This document shows positions 16,125-25,459 of a stretch of DNA of 45,872 nt, in pieces. How positions within the stretch are numbered: position 1 is the first letter of the stretch; every line of letters starts with the position of its first letter. The notes under the pieces are model-generated. The model made no database searches. It saw nothing but the letters and a program-made list of their open reading frames with translations, and was not told the DNA's origin. This stretch comes from Gloeobacterales cyanobacterium ES-bin-313. GTDB taxonomy: Bacteria > Cyanobacteriota > Cyanobacteriia > Gloeobacterales > Gloeobacteraceae. The translations under genes were made by a program, and so were the position numbers. The DNA is taken from contig JACMLN010000001.1 of assembly GCA_014379585.1 (NCBI GenBank), forward strand, positions 1 to 45,872, given 5' to 3'.

Positions 16125-17303
16125 TTAGAAATGACTTGAAATACTAGACAAAGCTTTAAGCAAACCAGCACTAGCTTGCTCATAACTATAGGAATGAATC
16201 CGCTGTCGGCTCAAATTTCCCCATTGCTTAAGTCGATGCGGATCACAGAGAGCTTCTTGAAGACACTGGGCTAGAGCATCCACATCGCCAGCAGGGAAAA
16301 TAAGTCCATTCTCGTTCGGCTCGACTAAATCAGCAGCACATCCGACCTGATCACTGACAATAATTGGACGAGACATACACATGGCCTCATTCACTGCCAG
16401 CCCCCAGGTTTCATAACCTCCCCCACTGGGCAGCACAAAGAGATCTCCAGCAGCATAAATGCGAGGCATAAAAGATTGATTTTGAAAAGGTGCAAAGAAA
16501 ACTTTGGGGTGTCCGTTTGCCTGAGTCTTCAGGGTTTCCTCAAGGAGACCAGCGCCGACAAGGAGGAGAGAAGCTTCAGGCCAGTTCAATTGCAAAAAAG
16601 CTTCAAGCAAATCTGTTGGTCGCTTCTTCTGTTCAAATTTGCCAGCATACAAAATAACACTGTCGCCCGTGGGGATTCCAAGGGATTTACGCCAAACTAA
16701 AGCATCCTCAATTGCACGATCTGATGCTTCGAAAAAGCGCTTGTTATCTACGCTGTGAGGGCAGAAAAATAATTGTCTAGGAAGTAAGCCATGTTCTAAA
16801 AAGTATTCTTTATTTGCTGAGCCAACATAGAGACAAATATCAAACTGATGAAAGACTGTAGAGATTAGTAGCCTTTTAAGGCGGTTCCGCCAGTTGGATG
16901 ATATACCTAGCCGATGTGAGTCGCCTCGGAATATAACAGGTGTACGGTGCCGCCATTGATAGAGAAATAAATATATGCTTGCATAGTTATAGGCAAGAAG
17001 TAGAACAGTGTCGGGCTTCCAATTTTGTACTTGCTCTATCAGGTTCGGGTTGTAGATGCCCCAAAAATGATGCGTGCCAGGATCGTTGCTCGAATTATCG
17101 ACAAATTCATGGTCGTAACCCTCTAGAAGGGGCACATCCCACTGAATATTTTGCTGGAAGCCAGGGTCATGACCTTCGGTAGCTCCACGATTCCAAAGAT
17201 AAAACACTCTTAGACTGATCGTCTCCATCTGCTGTAGATAGAGAAACCATGGAGCATAGTATTGAATCGGATGGGTTGTGATGATTGCTAGTCTTCCTTT
17301 CAC
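16125..17303 (-). CDS. GT4-type glycosyltransferase
   Basis: The 392-residue protein begins RLAIITTHPIQYYAPWF, a start typical of one GT4 subgroup. It then shows VIFRGDSHRLG, CPHSVDNKRFF, ILYAGKFEQKKRP and LPSGGGYETWGLAVNEAM. The E-x7-E motif takes the form ETWGLAVNE. It should transfer a sugar during repeat-unit assembly. The start is GTG 17303, which overlaps the stop of the polymerase gene as GTGA, so the two are coupled. A gap of 45 bases separates it from the next gene. Confidence 0.9.
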   Translation of the reverse strand: MKGRLAIITTHPIQYYAPWFLYLQQMETISLRVFYLWNRGATEGHDPGFQQNIQWDVPLLEGYDHEFVDNSSNDPGTHHFWGIYNPNLIEQVQNWKPDTVLLLAYNYASIYLFLYQWRHRTPVIFRGDSHRLGISSNWRNRLKRLLISTVFHQFDICLYVGSANKEYFLEHGLLPRQLFFCPHSVDNKRFFEASDRAIEDALVWRKSLGIPTGDSVILYAGKFEQKKRPTDLLEAFLQLNWPEASLLLVGAGLLEETLKTQANGHPKVFFAPFQNQSFMPRIYAAGDLFVLPSGGGYETWGLAVNEAMCMSRPIIVSDQVGCAADLVEPNENGLIFPAGDVDALAQCLQEALCDPHRLKQWGNLSRQRIHSYSYEQASAGLLKALSSISSHF

Positions 17304-18778
17304 AGTACTCCACTTGGTGACATAGTAGAAACTTGGCGTTTATCAGGCTGAAACTTTTCCATGAGCAGGACTGAAAATAGCCAAAGGGAAGCTGAGGATT
17401 GAAACAGGGTTGATATGTAGGACGTTGCACAATACTCAGTAGTCAAAGTGGACAATAGGATAAGAATGGAAAATAAGGAGCGAGCCGAAAGTAGTGGTGT
17501 ATTCCTTGCCCAAGAGGCAGTCCAGCCATAAAATGAACCTAAAATACATCCAAGCATTCCGCATCCAACAAACCCAAAATTGGCGTAAGCTTCTGCAAGC
17601 AAACCCCAACCTATTGTTGTTTTATAAACAGAATCGCGAGTTTGCTTTCCGTAGTAGATATTCAGTCTAAATGTTCCTTCATTTGCCCAGATTTTGCCTG
17701 GGTCAAAGATGCGTGGGACAAGTAATTCTGGGACTGGCTCATAGGTATAGCCAAGCAAAAATGGTCGGTTTTCTGGGGTTTGAGATTGGGTCAAGAGTAA
17801 CAAATGGATAAGACCTGTTCGATCGCTAATAGTTGCACTATCTTCTTGCTTTTCACCTTCAGCTTTGGATGAAATCAGTGGTTGTAAAGATAGCTCAGCC
17901 CACTCTGAAAACCAGGCCGGATAATCCCAGGGCTGAACGAGACGATCGCTATGGGCACCCCGCATCGCTGCTTTTCCGAGCTGCAGAAATGAAAACAGTG
18001 CAAGTCCAACAGCGAGTGTTTTAATTGGCAGCCTGCGGCTACCTAGAAAATATCCGATATTTGCTGTTAAGAAGTAAGCAGCCCCTCGATAAAGTAATAG
18101 TCCTACTATAGAGGAGGTTAATATGAAGCCCGATAGGATAACTAGATATAATTTACTTTTGCTGTCTAACTTTCCCTGTCCCCAACGATAGTAGAGGGCA
18201 AACAGTGAAAAGATACCAGTTGAGCCAGTAATGGCTCTGACAATTGCAAATGTTCCGCCATCCAAATTTATCCAGCCAGCTGGATCTGCTATCGTAAATG
18301 CTGCAAAGAGGGTCAGAGCTGTCCACAGCACGGTATAGGAGCGAGGATTTTCACCAAAAGCTATATAGCTTCCAGGGTTAACCTTCAAGCGGGTAACAGT
18401 GAAGTACCAACTGGCAGTTGCAAGAATCAGAAATCCAGCCACCGTGCCAGCTGCTATGAACTGGCTTAAATCTGAGTAGCTTCTTATCTGCCGATGTTCA
18501 TTTAAGAGGGGGAAAGCATGAGTAGGCAAAAAGGTTAAGGCTGCGATGGGCAGGATTGGCAACCCTAAATCATTAGAACTGCACCAAAGGTAGGTTGGTA
18601 TTAGAGCAGTAATAATTATCAAACTCGCTCCAAGCCATATTAGTAGGTTGCTTGAAGTAGCAGTGATAAAAACGTAGAGAAATAATAAACAACTAGCAAT
18701 CCAAAAGAATGTGAGCCTTTGGGAAAATAATCTTTCTTGGATAATTGCTGATTCGTTTTGGTTTAACTTTGCTCTCAT
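17300..18778 (-). CDS. Wzy-like polysaccharide polymerase (multi-pass membrane protein)
   Basis: The 492-residue protein has about eleven hydrophobic segments, a long soluble loop near the middle to two-thirds point (around 280-350) and a short tail. No enzyme motif is obvious, as usual for O-antigen polymerases/ligases, which are identified by topology and position. It sits among glycosyltransferase genes and is coupled to the one downstream (4-base overlap). The best guess is the Wzy polymerase that joins lipid-linked repeat units at the periplasmic face. A ligase or an uncharacterised transporter is less likely. Confidence 0.65.
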   Translation of the reverse strand: MRAKLNQNESAIIQERLFSQRLTFFWIASCLLFLYVFITATSSNLLIWLGASLIIITALIPTYLWCSSNDLGLPILPIAALTFLPTHAFPLLNEHRQIRSYSDLSQFIAAGTVAGFLILATASWYFTVTRLKVNPGSYIAFGENPRSYTVLWTALTLFAAFTIADPAGWINLDGGTFAIVRAITGSTGIFSLFALYYRWGQGKLDSKSKLYLVILSGFILTSSIVGLLLYRGAAYFLTANIGYFLGSRRLPIKTLAVGLALFSFLQLGKAAMRGAHSDRLVQPWDYPAWFSEWAELSLQPLISSKAEGEKQEDSATISDRTGLIHLLLLTQSQTPENRPFLLGYTYEPVPELLVPRIFDPGKIWANEGTFRLNIYYGKQTRDSVYKTTIGWGLLAEAYANFGFVGCGMLGCILGSFYGWTASWARNTPLLSARSLFSILILLSTLTTEYCATSYISTLFQSSASLWLFSVLLMEKFQPDKRQVSTMSPSGVL

Positions 18779-18799
18779 AATGATTCTTGCTGCGTTTAG

Positions 18800-20104
18800 T
18801 TACGTGGAAAGAGAAGATTCAAAGATACGACAATGCTCTTTTGCCATAGCAAGAGCTGTGTAAGGTTCAAAGGCTTGCCAGTTCAGTTCGTTGCAGTTTG
18901 ATTCTAAGTATCCATCTTGGAGGATCCCTTCGATTTGCTGAGTCAAGTTGCTATGAGCATTGTCCTGTTCTTGATTAAAAGTCGCAAGTTTTCCAGTATC
19001 GACCTGCTTAAGTACATTCACAACACTGCTTGCACTATGAAAAATAGCCAGCAGTGGCTTATTTGCCAGAATATAGGGGTAGATTTTTGAAGCTGTGTAT
19101 TGTGAGTCGTTTGAGCCTGGAACAATCAGGGCATTCGCATCTTTCAAGCACTTAAGAGCAACAAAATAGGGAATCCGATCTGGGTACTCCTGCACGATGT
19201 CTTCAAGGTTGAACTCCTTTGCCAATGGCTCGATAGTCTTAACCCCTTGACCTGCTTGAGCATAGCTGGTTCCAATGAAATGTAACCGGACTGTATCCCA
19301 CCGCGTTGGGTATTCAGAGCGCAAGTTTGAAAGCGCTGCAAAAAATGCCCTCAAACTAAATGCCATATCCAAGCCACCTCTGCCCACATAGACCCAGTGC
19401 TTGTAGCCATCATGAGGATCAAAGATGCTTTGCTTGATTGCAAATTGTTCAAGGAGTTGGAAGTCTAGTTCGTTAGCACCAAAGGGCAGGATACTGAATT
19501 GTTCGTCGGTTAAGGTCGAATATCTCTGTATCAGCATGGTTTTGTAAGCTGGCGAGACACATATGATGTGGCTTGCATTCTGGACAACACTCGGCTCTAG
19601 AAACTTGGCCTGCAACTGAGAAAAGCCGTACTTGAACTTTCCTCCTGGTGGCCGGGTGCCTGTGCGTTCATAGTAGTCGTTGAACCATGGATCTTGAAAG
19701 TCAACGAGGTAAGGAATCCCAAATTGTTTTTTCCAGAGTGGGCCGAGAACCATTGCGGTGAAAACAGTAGTAGAGAAGTAGACGAGATCAAACTTTCTCT
19801 TCTTCAACAGTTGGGCACCTGCTCTCCAAAGATAGGGTAAAGAGCGCAGTCCAAGGCTACCCAAACCAATGCGGCGTGTGTAGCTCTGGGGAATGGCACT
19901 AGTGCGATGGACGTGCAAATCCTGAGGCAGTGTTTTCTCTAAATAGGAATCCTGCACCATTTCGACTGCGTTAGCATGAACAGCGAGAACTGTTGGATCC
20001 CAGCCTTCTTTTTCTAAATAGGGAAGTAGTAAACGGACTCGTTGGTGATCCGCTGCATTAGTCGGTGGGAAATGGGGACTGACGATTAATATATGTCGAT
20101 TCAC
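18800..20104 (-). CDS. Glycosyltransferase, GT4-like
   Basis: The 434-residue GT-B-type protein begins ILIVSPHFPPTNAADHQRVR, continues with YLVDFQDPWFND and HIICVSPAYKTML, and has the donor-domain segments WVYVGRGGLDMAF and ASKIYPYILANKPLLA. The acidic E-x7-E motif is replaced by the SKxYxYxxAxKP version seen in several cluster-type GT4 enzymes. The gene starts at GTG 20104 within a GTGA overlap with the upstream gene. It should add a sugar in the cytoplasm. The donor is unknown. Confidence 0.82.
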   Translation of the reverse strand: MNRHILIVSPHFPPTNAADHQRVRLLLPYLEKEGWDPTVLAVHANAVEMVQDSYLEKTLPQDLHVHRTSAIPQSYTRRIGLGSLGLRSLPYLWRAGAQLLKKRKFDLVYFSTTVFTAMVLGPLWKKQFGIPYLVDFQDPWFNDYYERTGTRPPGGKFKYGFSQLQAKFLEPSVVQNASHIICVSPAYKTMLIQRYSTLTDEQFSILPFGANELDFQLLEQFAIKQSIFDPHDGYKHWVYVGRGGLDMAFSLRAFFAALSNLRSEYPTRWDTVRLHFIGTSYAQAGQGVKTIEPLAKEFNLEDIVQEYPDRIPYFVALKCLKDANALIVPGSNDSQYTASKIYPYILANKPLLAIFHSASSVVNVLKQVDTGKLATFNQEQDNAHSNLTQQIEGILQDGYLESNCNELNWQAFEPYTALAMAKEHCRIFESSLST

Positions 20105-21105
20105 AGGCTTGAAAATCGCGAATACAATCTACTCCCAAGCCGATTCCACCATCTATTGCTCCTCAGCCTAGCTTTTGCATCAGACCAGTCAACCAAGCTA
20201 CTGTTCACATCATGATCTCCACTTTGCTGCTCAGGAATGTCATTTCTGTCAATTCTGTCAATAATTGCTGGCAGTTCGCGATAAAAATTCTCTGACCGAT
20301 AGGGAGGATGCAAAGACCAAGCGCCAGTTCCTTCGCCTAGAAAGTCAAGACGAAAACATTTATTTTTCTGGAGTGCGTCAGTAATGATTGCTTCGGGAAG
20401 AGCAAATGGATAATTTCCTTCAACGATTGCTTTCACAATTCCTCTAAAAGAAGTATATTGCAAATTTAAATAGCCTATTTTGCTTCTCAGTTTGAGTATA
20501 TCGATAAAAAATATTCGAGTACTAAAGCTATCAAATTGAAATGACTGAAATGGCAACTTGCTGTACCTACGTGCATTTTGGGATTTCAACTGACCGTCCA
20601 ATGATGGAGGGCCAGGGAGTGGAGAGCAAGTCAAAAGCTCTGGATTACTCTTTAAAAGCTCAATTGCTTGTAATAGCCATTGATCACAATTTCCACCAAA
20701 CATCATATCCGAATCAAGATGAAGAATGTATCGATTTTGAGCGGAAAATAATCCGAAAAAATACGAATAAAAAGGACCTCCCCGAAAATCTTTAGGTGGA
20801 ATCCAAGACTTGTTAAAAAAATGTTTTCCGACTTTTAATACTGTGGACTCGCTATAATCTACTTCAACAAGATTAATAGAGGGATGAAGCGCTTCAACAG
20901 ATTTGATAATGTCATATATTTTTGAAAATCCTAATTCCCAGTTTTCAGAGAATTTGCCACTGCTACGGTGCAAATCAAGTATTAAAAGAACTTCACCTAC
21001 ATGTCCCTTCCACTTCATTATTTGGTGAGGCAGGATAAATTGTGCATATCTCCAATCAGACGGGGAAAGATTGATTTGCAAAGTTACATCGTCGGAATGT
21101 TTCAT
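20101..21105 (-). CDS. GT-A fold glycosyltransferase-like protein
   Basis: The 334-residue protein has a beta-alpha start (QINLSPSDWRYAQFILPHQI). ILHLDSDMMF carries the DxD metal-binding motif of GT-A enzymes, and the C-terminus is basic. GGPFYSYFFGLF precedes the DxD motif. It lacks the standard GT2 opening (VSxIIPxYN), so it belongs to a less common GT-A group. It should transfer a sugar from a nucleotide donor using a divalent metal. A second gene with a LDSDMLF motif lies at about 25.5 kb. Specificity is unknown. Confidence 0.75.
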   Translation of the reverse strand: MKHSDDVTLQINLSPSDWRYAQFILPHQIMKWKGHVGEVLLILDLHRSSGKFSENWELGFSKIYDIIKSVEALHPSINLVEVDYSESTVLKVGKHFFNKSWIPPKDFRGGPFYSYFFGLFSAQNRYILHLDSDMMFGGNCDQWLLQAIELLKSNPELLTCSPLPGPPSLDGQLKSQNARRYSKLPFQSFQFDSFSTRIFFIDILKLRSKIGYLNLQYTSFRGIVKAIVEGNYPFALPEAIITDALQKNKCFRLDFLGEGTGAWSLHPPYRSENFYRELPAIIDRIDRNDIPEQQSGDHDVNSSLVDWSDAKARLRSNRWWNRLGSRLYSRFSSL

Positions 21106-21143
21106 AAAAGGAATTTCATGGTTTACCTAGTGTAGAACTCGCA

Positions 21144-22358
21144 CTAAAGCCCTCTTGATAGGGCTAGTTGGGCTACCTGTACAAGGCGGTTCTGCTGTTG
21201 TTCCCAACAATAGGTTTCTTGGGCAGCCTGCAATGATTTGGCCTTCGCCTTGGCCAAACTGATCGGATCAGCGAGGAGTTGGTTAATGGCTATTGCAAGA
21301 GCTTGGGCATCCCCAGCCTCAACTAGACAGCCAATCTCTGGATATTGGGAGAATACCTCCCGTTGCCCAGTTGTACTTGTCGCCACGAGAGCCAATCCAG
21401 CTTGAAGATACTGAAAGAGTTTATTGGTAATAGTTAGATTGCGGCTAGGTGGGTCAGTTTGCTCTAAAGCTAAACCGATGTCGTGTTGGGCAATACAATC
21501 ATGCAATTGGCCGGGAGGTACGGTCGGATGCAGGAATATGCGAGATCGCCAACTAGAAGGCGTTTGAGAATCCAGCCAGATCTTGGTTTCTGCTGAACAG
21601 TTTCCCCGCAAGTGCAATTCTACTGGAAATTGAATCAGAGGCAATGACTGGAACAATGTTTCTAGGCCACGCCCTCTACCAATGGTCTGGGAAAACCAGT
21701 GTAATGATGGCACTTGCCCAGCACGATCAACAGACTGGGTTTTCACCTGTGGGAAAACATTGTAAATCACGTTGGGGGGTGTTGCTTGGTAGGCTTGTGC
21801 TAGGGTCTCAGCCAAAGCATGAGAGGTAGTTAGGCAGTAAGTGCATTGCCGCATTAGACGTTCCTCTAAGGCTTTAAGCCAATTCACAGGGCGGATAGAC
21901 AATGCATCAGGGAGCAAATCCTGGGAAAACCAGTCTTCGAAATCGACCCCTACTCGCAATCCCCGTTGCAATAATTGATCGCCGACCCATAATCCTGCTT
22001 CTGAATGGACGATGGTCAGATCAGCTTTTTCCTGCAAGGCCGAATTAAGCATCGCTCTGACTCCGTAGCCTAGTAGTGCAGGCGTGCAATATCCTGCTTT
22101 CTGGAACATTACTCGGGACAGACGAGAGGTAAGCCGAACTCCAAATCGCTTCAAACGTCCTGGTTGAAAGTCCAACACAGGCCGGAAACAGTAGAGTTGG
22201 TGTTTCATCAATTGGCGATCCCGCTTTACTAAGAGTGGATCAAACCAAACTCCACCCACAATTACCTCATATCCGGCCTGGGCTAGAGTTAATGCCTCCT
22301 TTTGTGGGCGAGGTGCATTACAAAGATGGCCGGAGATCAATATCAATATTCGTTTCAA
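21144..22358 (-). CDS. GT4-type glycosyltransferase
   Basis: The 404-residue GT-B protein begins ILILISGHLCNAPRPQKEALTL. It has VGVDFEDWFSQDL, HWFSQTIGRGRGLETL and NLTITNKLFQYLQAGLALVA in the donor-binding half. The start appears to be a TTG at 22358, since no ATG in the same frame precedes the conserved first strand. True initiation may therefore differ by a few codons. It is flanked by short gaps of 38 and 58 bases. Sugar unknown. Confidence 0.82.
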   Translation of the reverse strand: MKRILILISGHLCNAPRPQKEALTLAQAGYEVIVGGVWFDPLLVKRDRQLMKHQLYCFRPVLDFQPGRLKRFGVRLTSRLSRVMFQKAGYCTPALLGYGVRAMLNSALQEKADLTIVHSEAGLWVGDQLLQRGLRVGVDFEDWFSQDLLPDALSIRPVNWLKALEERLMRQCTYCLTTSHALAETLAQAYQATPPNVIYNVFPQVKTQSVDRAGQVPSLHWFSQTIGRGRGLETLFQSLPLIQFPVELHLRGNCSAETKIWLDSQTPSSWRSRIFLHPTVPPGQLHDCIAQHDIGLALEQTDPPSRNLTITNKLFQYLQAGLALVATSTTGQREVFSQYPEIGCLVEAGDAQALAIAINQLLADPISLAKAKAKSLQAAQETYCWEQQQNRLVQVAQLALSRGL

Positions 22359-22416
22359 GGAGATTCATTATAAAGTTACTTGCACAATCAATTCAGTTCC
22401 AACGCATTAGCAAAGA

Positions 22417-23430
22417 TCATAGTTCGATAAATCCTTTTGTCCGAGCCTCTTCCATGCGGTTTTGTACTTCTGTATCTAGAAACTCCCATAAGTCATTTTT
22501 ACGTGACATGAGACGAAACTCATGCCAAGACAAAATCGGACGGCGCACTAATGATGCAAAAAAGAAAAGCCAGTCGCCCGGAGTAGCAAATTGAAGTAGA
22601 AACAAACATTCTTTGCGGAGTAAAGCAGCAAAAAGTAAAATATTTGTTCGCTTAACTCGACCTGAACGAGCCTGTTGCCACATTGCTGTGATTGTCTCCT
22701 GTTTCATAGGAACATTTTTTATAAAGCTACTAACAAGTAAGATTTGGGCATCTACAAAGGGCATCAAATCTTTTGTTCTTGATGTTTGAAGCGTAATTGC
22801 AAAATTAGCAAGTATAGTTGGAAGTAATAAAATTGGAAACAGAAAACAACGCTCTCGGAATGGTTCAATGCTAACAAATGGCGTTATTTCAGGGATCAGA
22901 TATCGTTCTGCATAGTGAGAACGAGCGAGCATTGCACCATTAGAATGTAGAGCACCAAAAATTTGAGGAAGTTGTGGCCATTCGAAAAGCTCAGGTTCTG
23001 CATTTGTAGAACGCTGCCAAGTTGTCTTCCCGGTGTCTAGCCAGTTCCCATCTTCACATTCTTGCCATAAGCGCATATTTGCCCAAGCTACACTAACCTG
23101 AGAGTGGGCATCTAGAGTTTCTATCATAGTTTCTAGGAATTTAGTTTCCCACCAATTGTCATCTTCAAGAATACTAAAGTACGGTTCAGGTATCGACTTG
23201 AAAAATAAGTTGAAGGTTTTAGTTGGCCCAAGATTCACTTCATGATTAACCAAAATTATTCTCGGATCCGCTTTTTCTAACACCAGATTGCCTGGAAACG
23301 GATCTGCAGGATCATCATTGTGAAGTTCACAGATCCAGTCCTGAAAGGATTGATTAATCAAACTATTCAGTGCTCTAGGGAGCAAATGATTGCGACGGTA
23401 AGTACAAAGATAAACACGACATTTTGGCAT
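22417..23430 (-). CDS. GT2 family glycosyltransferase
   Basis: The 337-residue protein starts CRVYLCTYRRNHLLPRALNSL, a GT2 opening. It has ILVNHEVNLGPTKTFNLFF and the acidic ILEDDNWW in place of the usual DxD. The C-terminal third is helical and basic. GT2 enzymes are usually inverting and metal-dependent. The gene stands between a GT4 gene and a methyltransferase gene with short spacers. It probably adds one sugar of the repeat unit, which cannot be specified. Confidence 0.88.
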   Translation of the reverse strand: MPKCRVYLCTYRRNHLLPRALNSLINQSFQDWICELHNDDPADPFPGNLVLEKADPRIILVNHEVNLGPTKTFNLFFKSIPEPYFSILEDDNWWETKFLETMIETLDAHSQVSVAWANMRLWQECEDGNWLDTGKTTWQRSTNAEPELFEWPQLPQIFGALHSNGAMLARSHYAERYLIPEITPFVSIEPFRERCFLFPILLLPTILANFAITLQTSRTKDLMPFVDAQILLVSSFIKNVPMKQETITAMWQQARSGRVKRTNILLFAALLRKECLFLLQFATPGDWLFFFASLVRRPILSWHEFRLMSRKNDLWEFLDTEVQNRMEEARTKGFIEL

Positions 23431-23504
23431 CTAGGTATTGATTATCTAGCGAATTTGATTTCGGACGATGTTGCAATGGAAAATTTTAGGAACGGATCTC
23501 CGAA

Positions 23505-24290
23505 CTATAGCTTACGAAAGACACGATTGTGATTAACATTCAGTATGTTTTCAAAACCCATTTCACTTAGCAGTTTTGCACTTTTTGAAGGCCCTGGCAA
23601 ACCTTTGTAAGGAGCACTCATTTCCAAATCCATAGAAGCGTCATCCATCACAAGAATTCCATTAGGTACGACGAGAGGGGCATAGTTTTCTACATCTGAA
23701 CGCGATACATCGAAAGAGTGATCCCCATCAATGTATAGAATATTGAAGCGATGGTTTTTTGATTGGGCAATTATATCTGGGTCTGTTGAATAGCCTACTA
23801 GCTTAGTTACTTCCTCAAAATTACAGGAAAATTTTTCAAAGATGTTAGTACATAACTGCGAGTAGTTAGCATCACCATAAAAATTCGCAGATGTTAGATC
23901 ATTTCGAAACTTTTTGCTAATAAGTTGCTTAATTTTTCTGCTTATCTTGCTAACTGGAAGTACGTTGCCTTCAAATGGGCTGATTGCTGTAATATCGATT
24001 GCATAGTTGCAATTTTTCGCTATCAATGACCAAAGAGAAATAATTTGCCCCTTATACACTCCTATTTCACAAGCATTAATTTTACCAAAACAATTATTTA
24101 TGTCGTCCAGAATAAGCACCCACATGTAATGGAATGCTCTTTCACCAAAACCGAATTTATTTTCTTCAACCCAATCTCGGTGGGATTTTAAATAGGCTAT
24201 ATTGTTGGTTTCATGAGTAAAACTATCATGAACTAAATCATTAATTTCTTTAGTATTTAGGTATTTTTCTTCCCATAGTTTTAGTGCCAC
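23505..24290 (-). CDS. Class I SAM-dependent methyltransferase
   Basis: The 261-residue protein shows motif I as ACEIGVYKGQ (about 73-82) and the later strand ILYIDGDHSFDVSRSDVENY (about 184-203). GILVMDDAS follows. The DGDH element is typical of the CmcI/Methyltransf_24-like group that methylates hydroxyls of sugars or small molecules. It starts at GTG 24290. The gene is distinctly AT-rich compared with its neighbours, which suggests separate acquisition. In this setting it probably O-methylates a glycan residue. The acceptor is unknown. Confidence 0.82.
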   Translation of the reverse strand: MALKLWEEKYLNTKEINDLVHDSFTHETNNIAYLKSHRDWVEENKFGFGERAFHYMWVLILDDINNCFGKINACEIGVYKGQIISLWSLIAKNCNYAIDITAISPFEGNVLPVSKISRKIKQLISKKFRNDLTSANFYGDANYSQLCTNIFEKFSCNFEEVTKLVGYSTDPDIIAQSKNHRFNILYIDGDHSFDVSRSDVENYAPLVVPNGILVMDDASMDLEMSAPYKGLPGPSKSAKLLSEMGFENILNVNHNRVFRKL

Positions 24291-24505
24291 TGGTTAAACC
24301 TCGTTTTTTTGAAGTAGCGGTTGAGAGTAGTTCATCGATAAACTGAAAATGATTTTCTGAAAGCCACCCTGGGCGCGGCTCGCCTACAACCTAACTTCAG
24401 TTTAATCATGATCATTTGCCTCAAGTAGGCAATAGAAAGCTTCTTGGTAATCTCGGTGTGATAATTGAGTAGGACTTCTCGTAACTTGAGAGGTTGAAAA
24501 AGAAT

Positions 24506-25459
24506 TTAGTAAGTTTGGATTAAATTTTTAATTCTTTTTGCCATTTTCCAACCAACTAATTTACACAGTAATTGATATCGATGACCAGCAAATGGCTTTA
24601 GCTTACTTCCGCCTAATGCTCGCACTCTTTCTTCAGCTTTAGCAAGAATCTCTGAGTAATCAGGGTAAAAAGTGTAAATAATGCTCTGAAAGCCTGCTGC
24701 GCAAGCACTTCGAGTTCTATCACTGCTTTCAGTTTTTAAAATTTCCTCCATACAGAGTTCCAAGGAACGCAAAGCCGATTCAATTCCAGATCTTGAATGA
24801 GTACTGCTAAGGTTTGATTTTTGTTTATGCTTAAAAGTTCGATAATAGCTAAACGCACCTTTGCAAAATTTTAGGCCCTGGCTAGCTAAAACTATGCGAC
24901 AGAAAAATTCGCCGTCATCATTTAAGCTAAGAGACTCGTTCCAAAGCCCAGTTTCTTCAGTAATCATTCTTGGCACAAGCCAAGAACCTGGATGGATCAT
25001 CTTCTGATTTTCCCATGCATCAATTAACCAGTCTAACGGCAGGACATCGCCCCAATTCGGAGCAACATCAAATTCTGGATTATTTGGGCTATTGATAAAT
25101 CTCACCCATTCGCCATAAGCTACATATTGTGTTCCTGCTTCCAATAACTTTCCTACCTGAATTTCAACTTTTGCAGGACTTAGTAAATCATCTGCATCTA
25201 GATATTGAATGAATTCGCCACTTGACTCTGAGTAAGCGCGATTGCGTGCTGCTGCTGCTCCCTGGTTTCTTTGGTTAATTACTTTTACGCTTCTTGACTG
25301 AAAACCTTGAGCAATTTTAAGCGTATTATCAGAGGAGCCATCGTTAACAATAATTATTTCTAAGTTCGGCCAGGTTTGGTTTAGCGCTGAGTGAATTGTT
25401 TCAGCAATCCAGGCTTCAGCATTGTAGGCTGGAATTAAAATTGATACTAACGGGTTCAT
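24506..25459 (-). CDS. GT2 family glycosyltransferase
   Basis: The 317-residue protein opens with PLVSILIPAYNAEAWIAETI, followed by LEIIIVNDGSSDNTL, the QGAAAARNRAY segment and YLDADDLLSP carrying the metal-binding acidic motif. This is a canonical GT2 enzyme. ATG 25459 is chosen because it overlaps the stop of the upstream gene in an ATGA junction and begins exactly at the fold. An earlier start at 25492 would add 11 residues that shadow the upstream gene. A non-coding stretch of about 215 bases follows. Donor unknown. Confidence 0.92.
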   Translation of the reverse strand: MNPLVSILIPAYNAEAWIAETIHSALNQTWPNLEIIIVNDGSSDNTLKIAQGFQSRSVKVINQRNQGAAAARNRAYSESSGEFIQYLDADDLLSPAKVEIQVGKLLEAGTQYVAYGEWVRFINSPNNPEFDVAPNWGDVLPLDWLIDAWENQKMIHPGSWLVPRMITEETGLWNESLSLNDDGEFFCRIVLASQGLKFCKGAFSYYRTFKHKQKSNLSSTHSRSGIESALRSLELCMEEILKTESSDRTRSACAAGFQSIIYTFYPDYSEILAKAEERVRALGGSKLKPFAGHRYQLLCKLVGWKMAKRIKNLIQTY

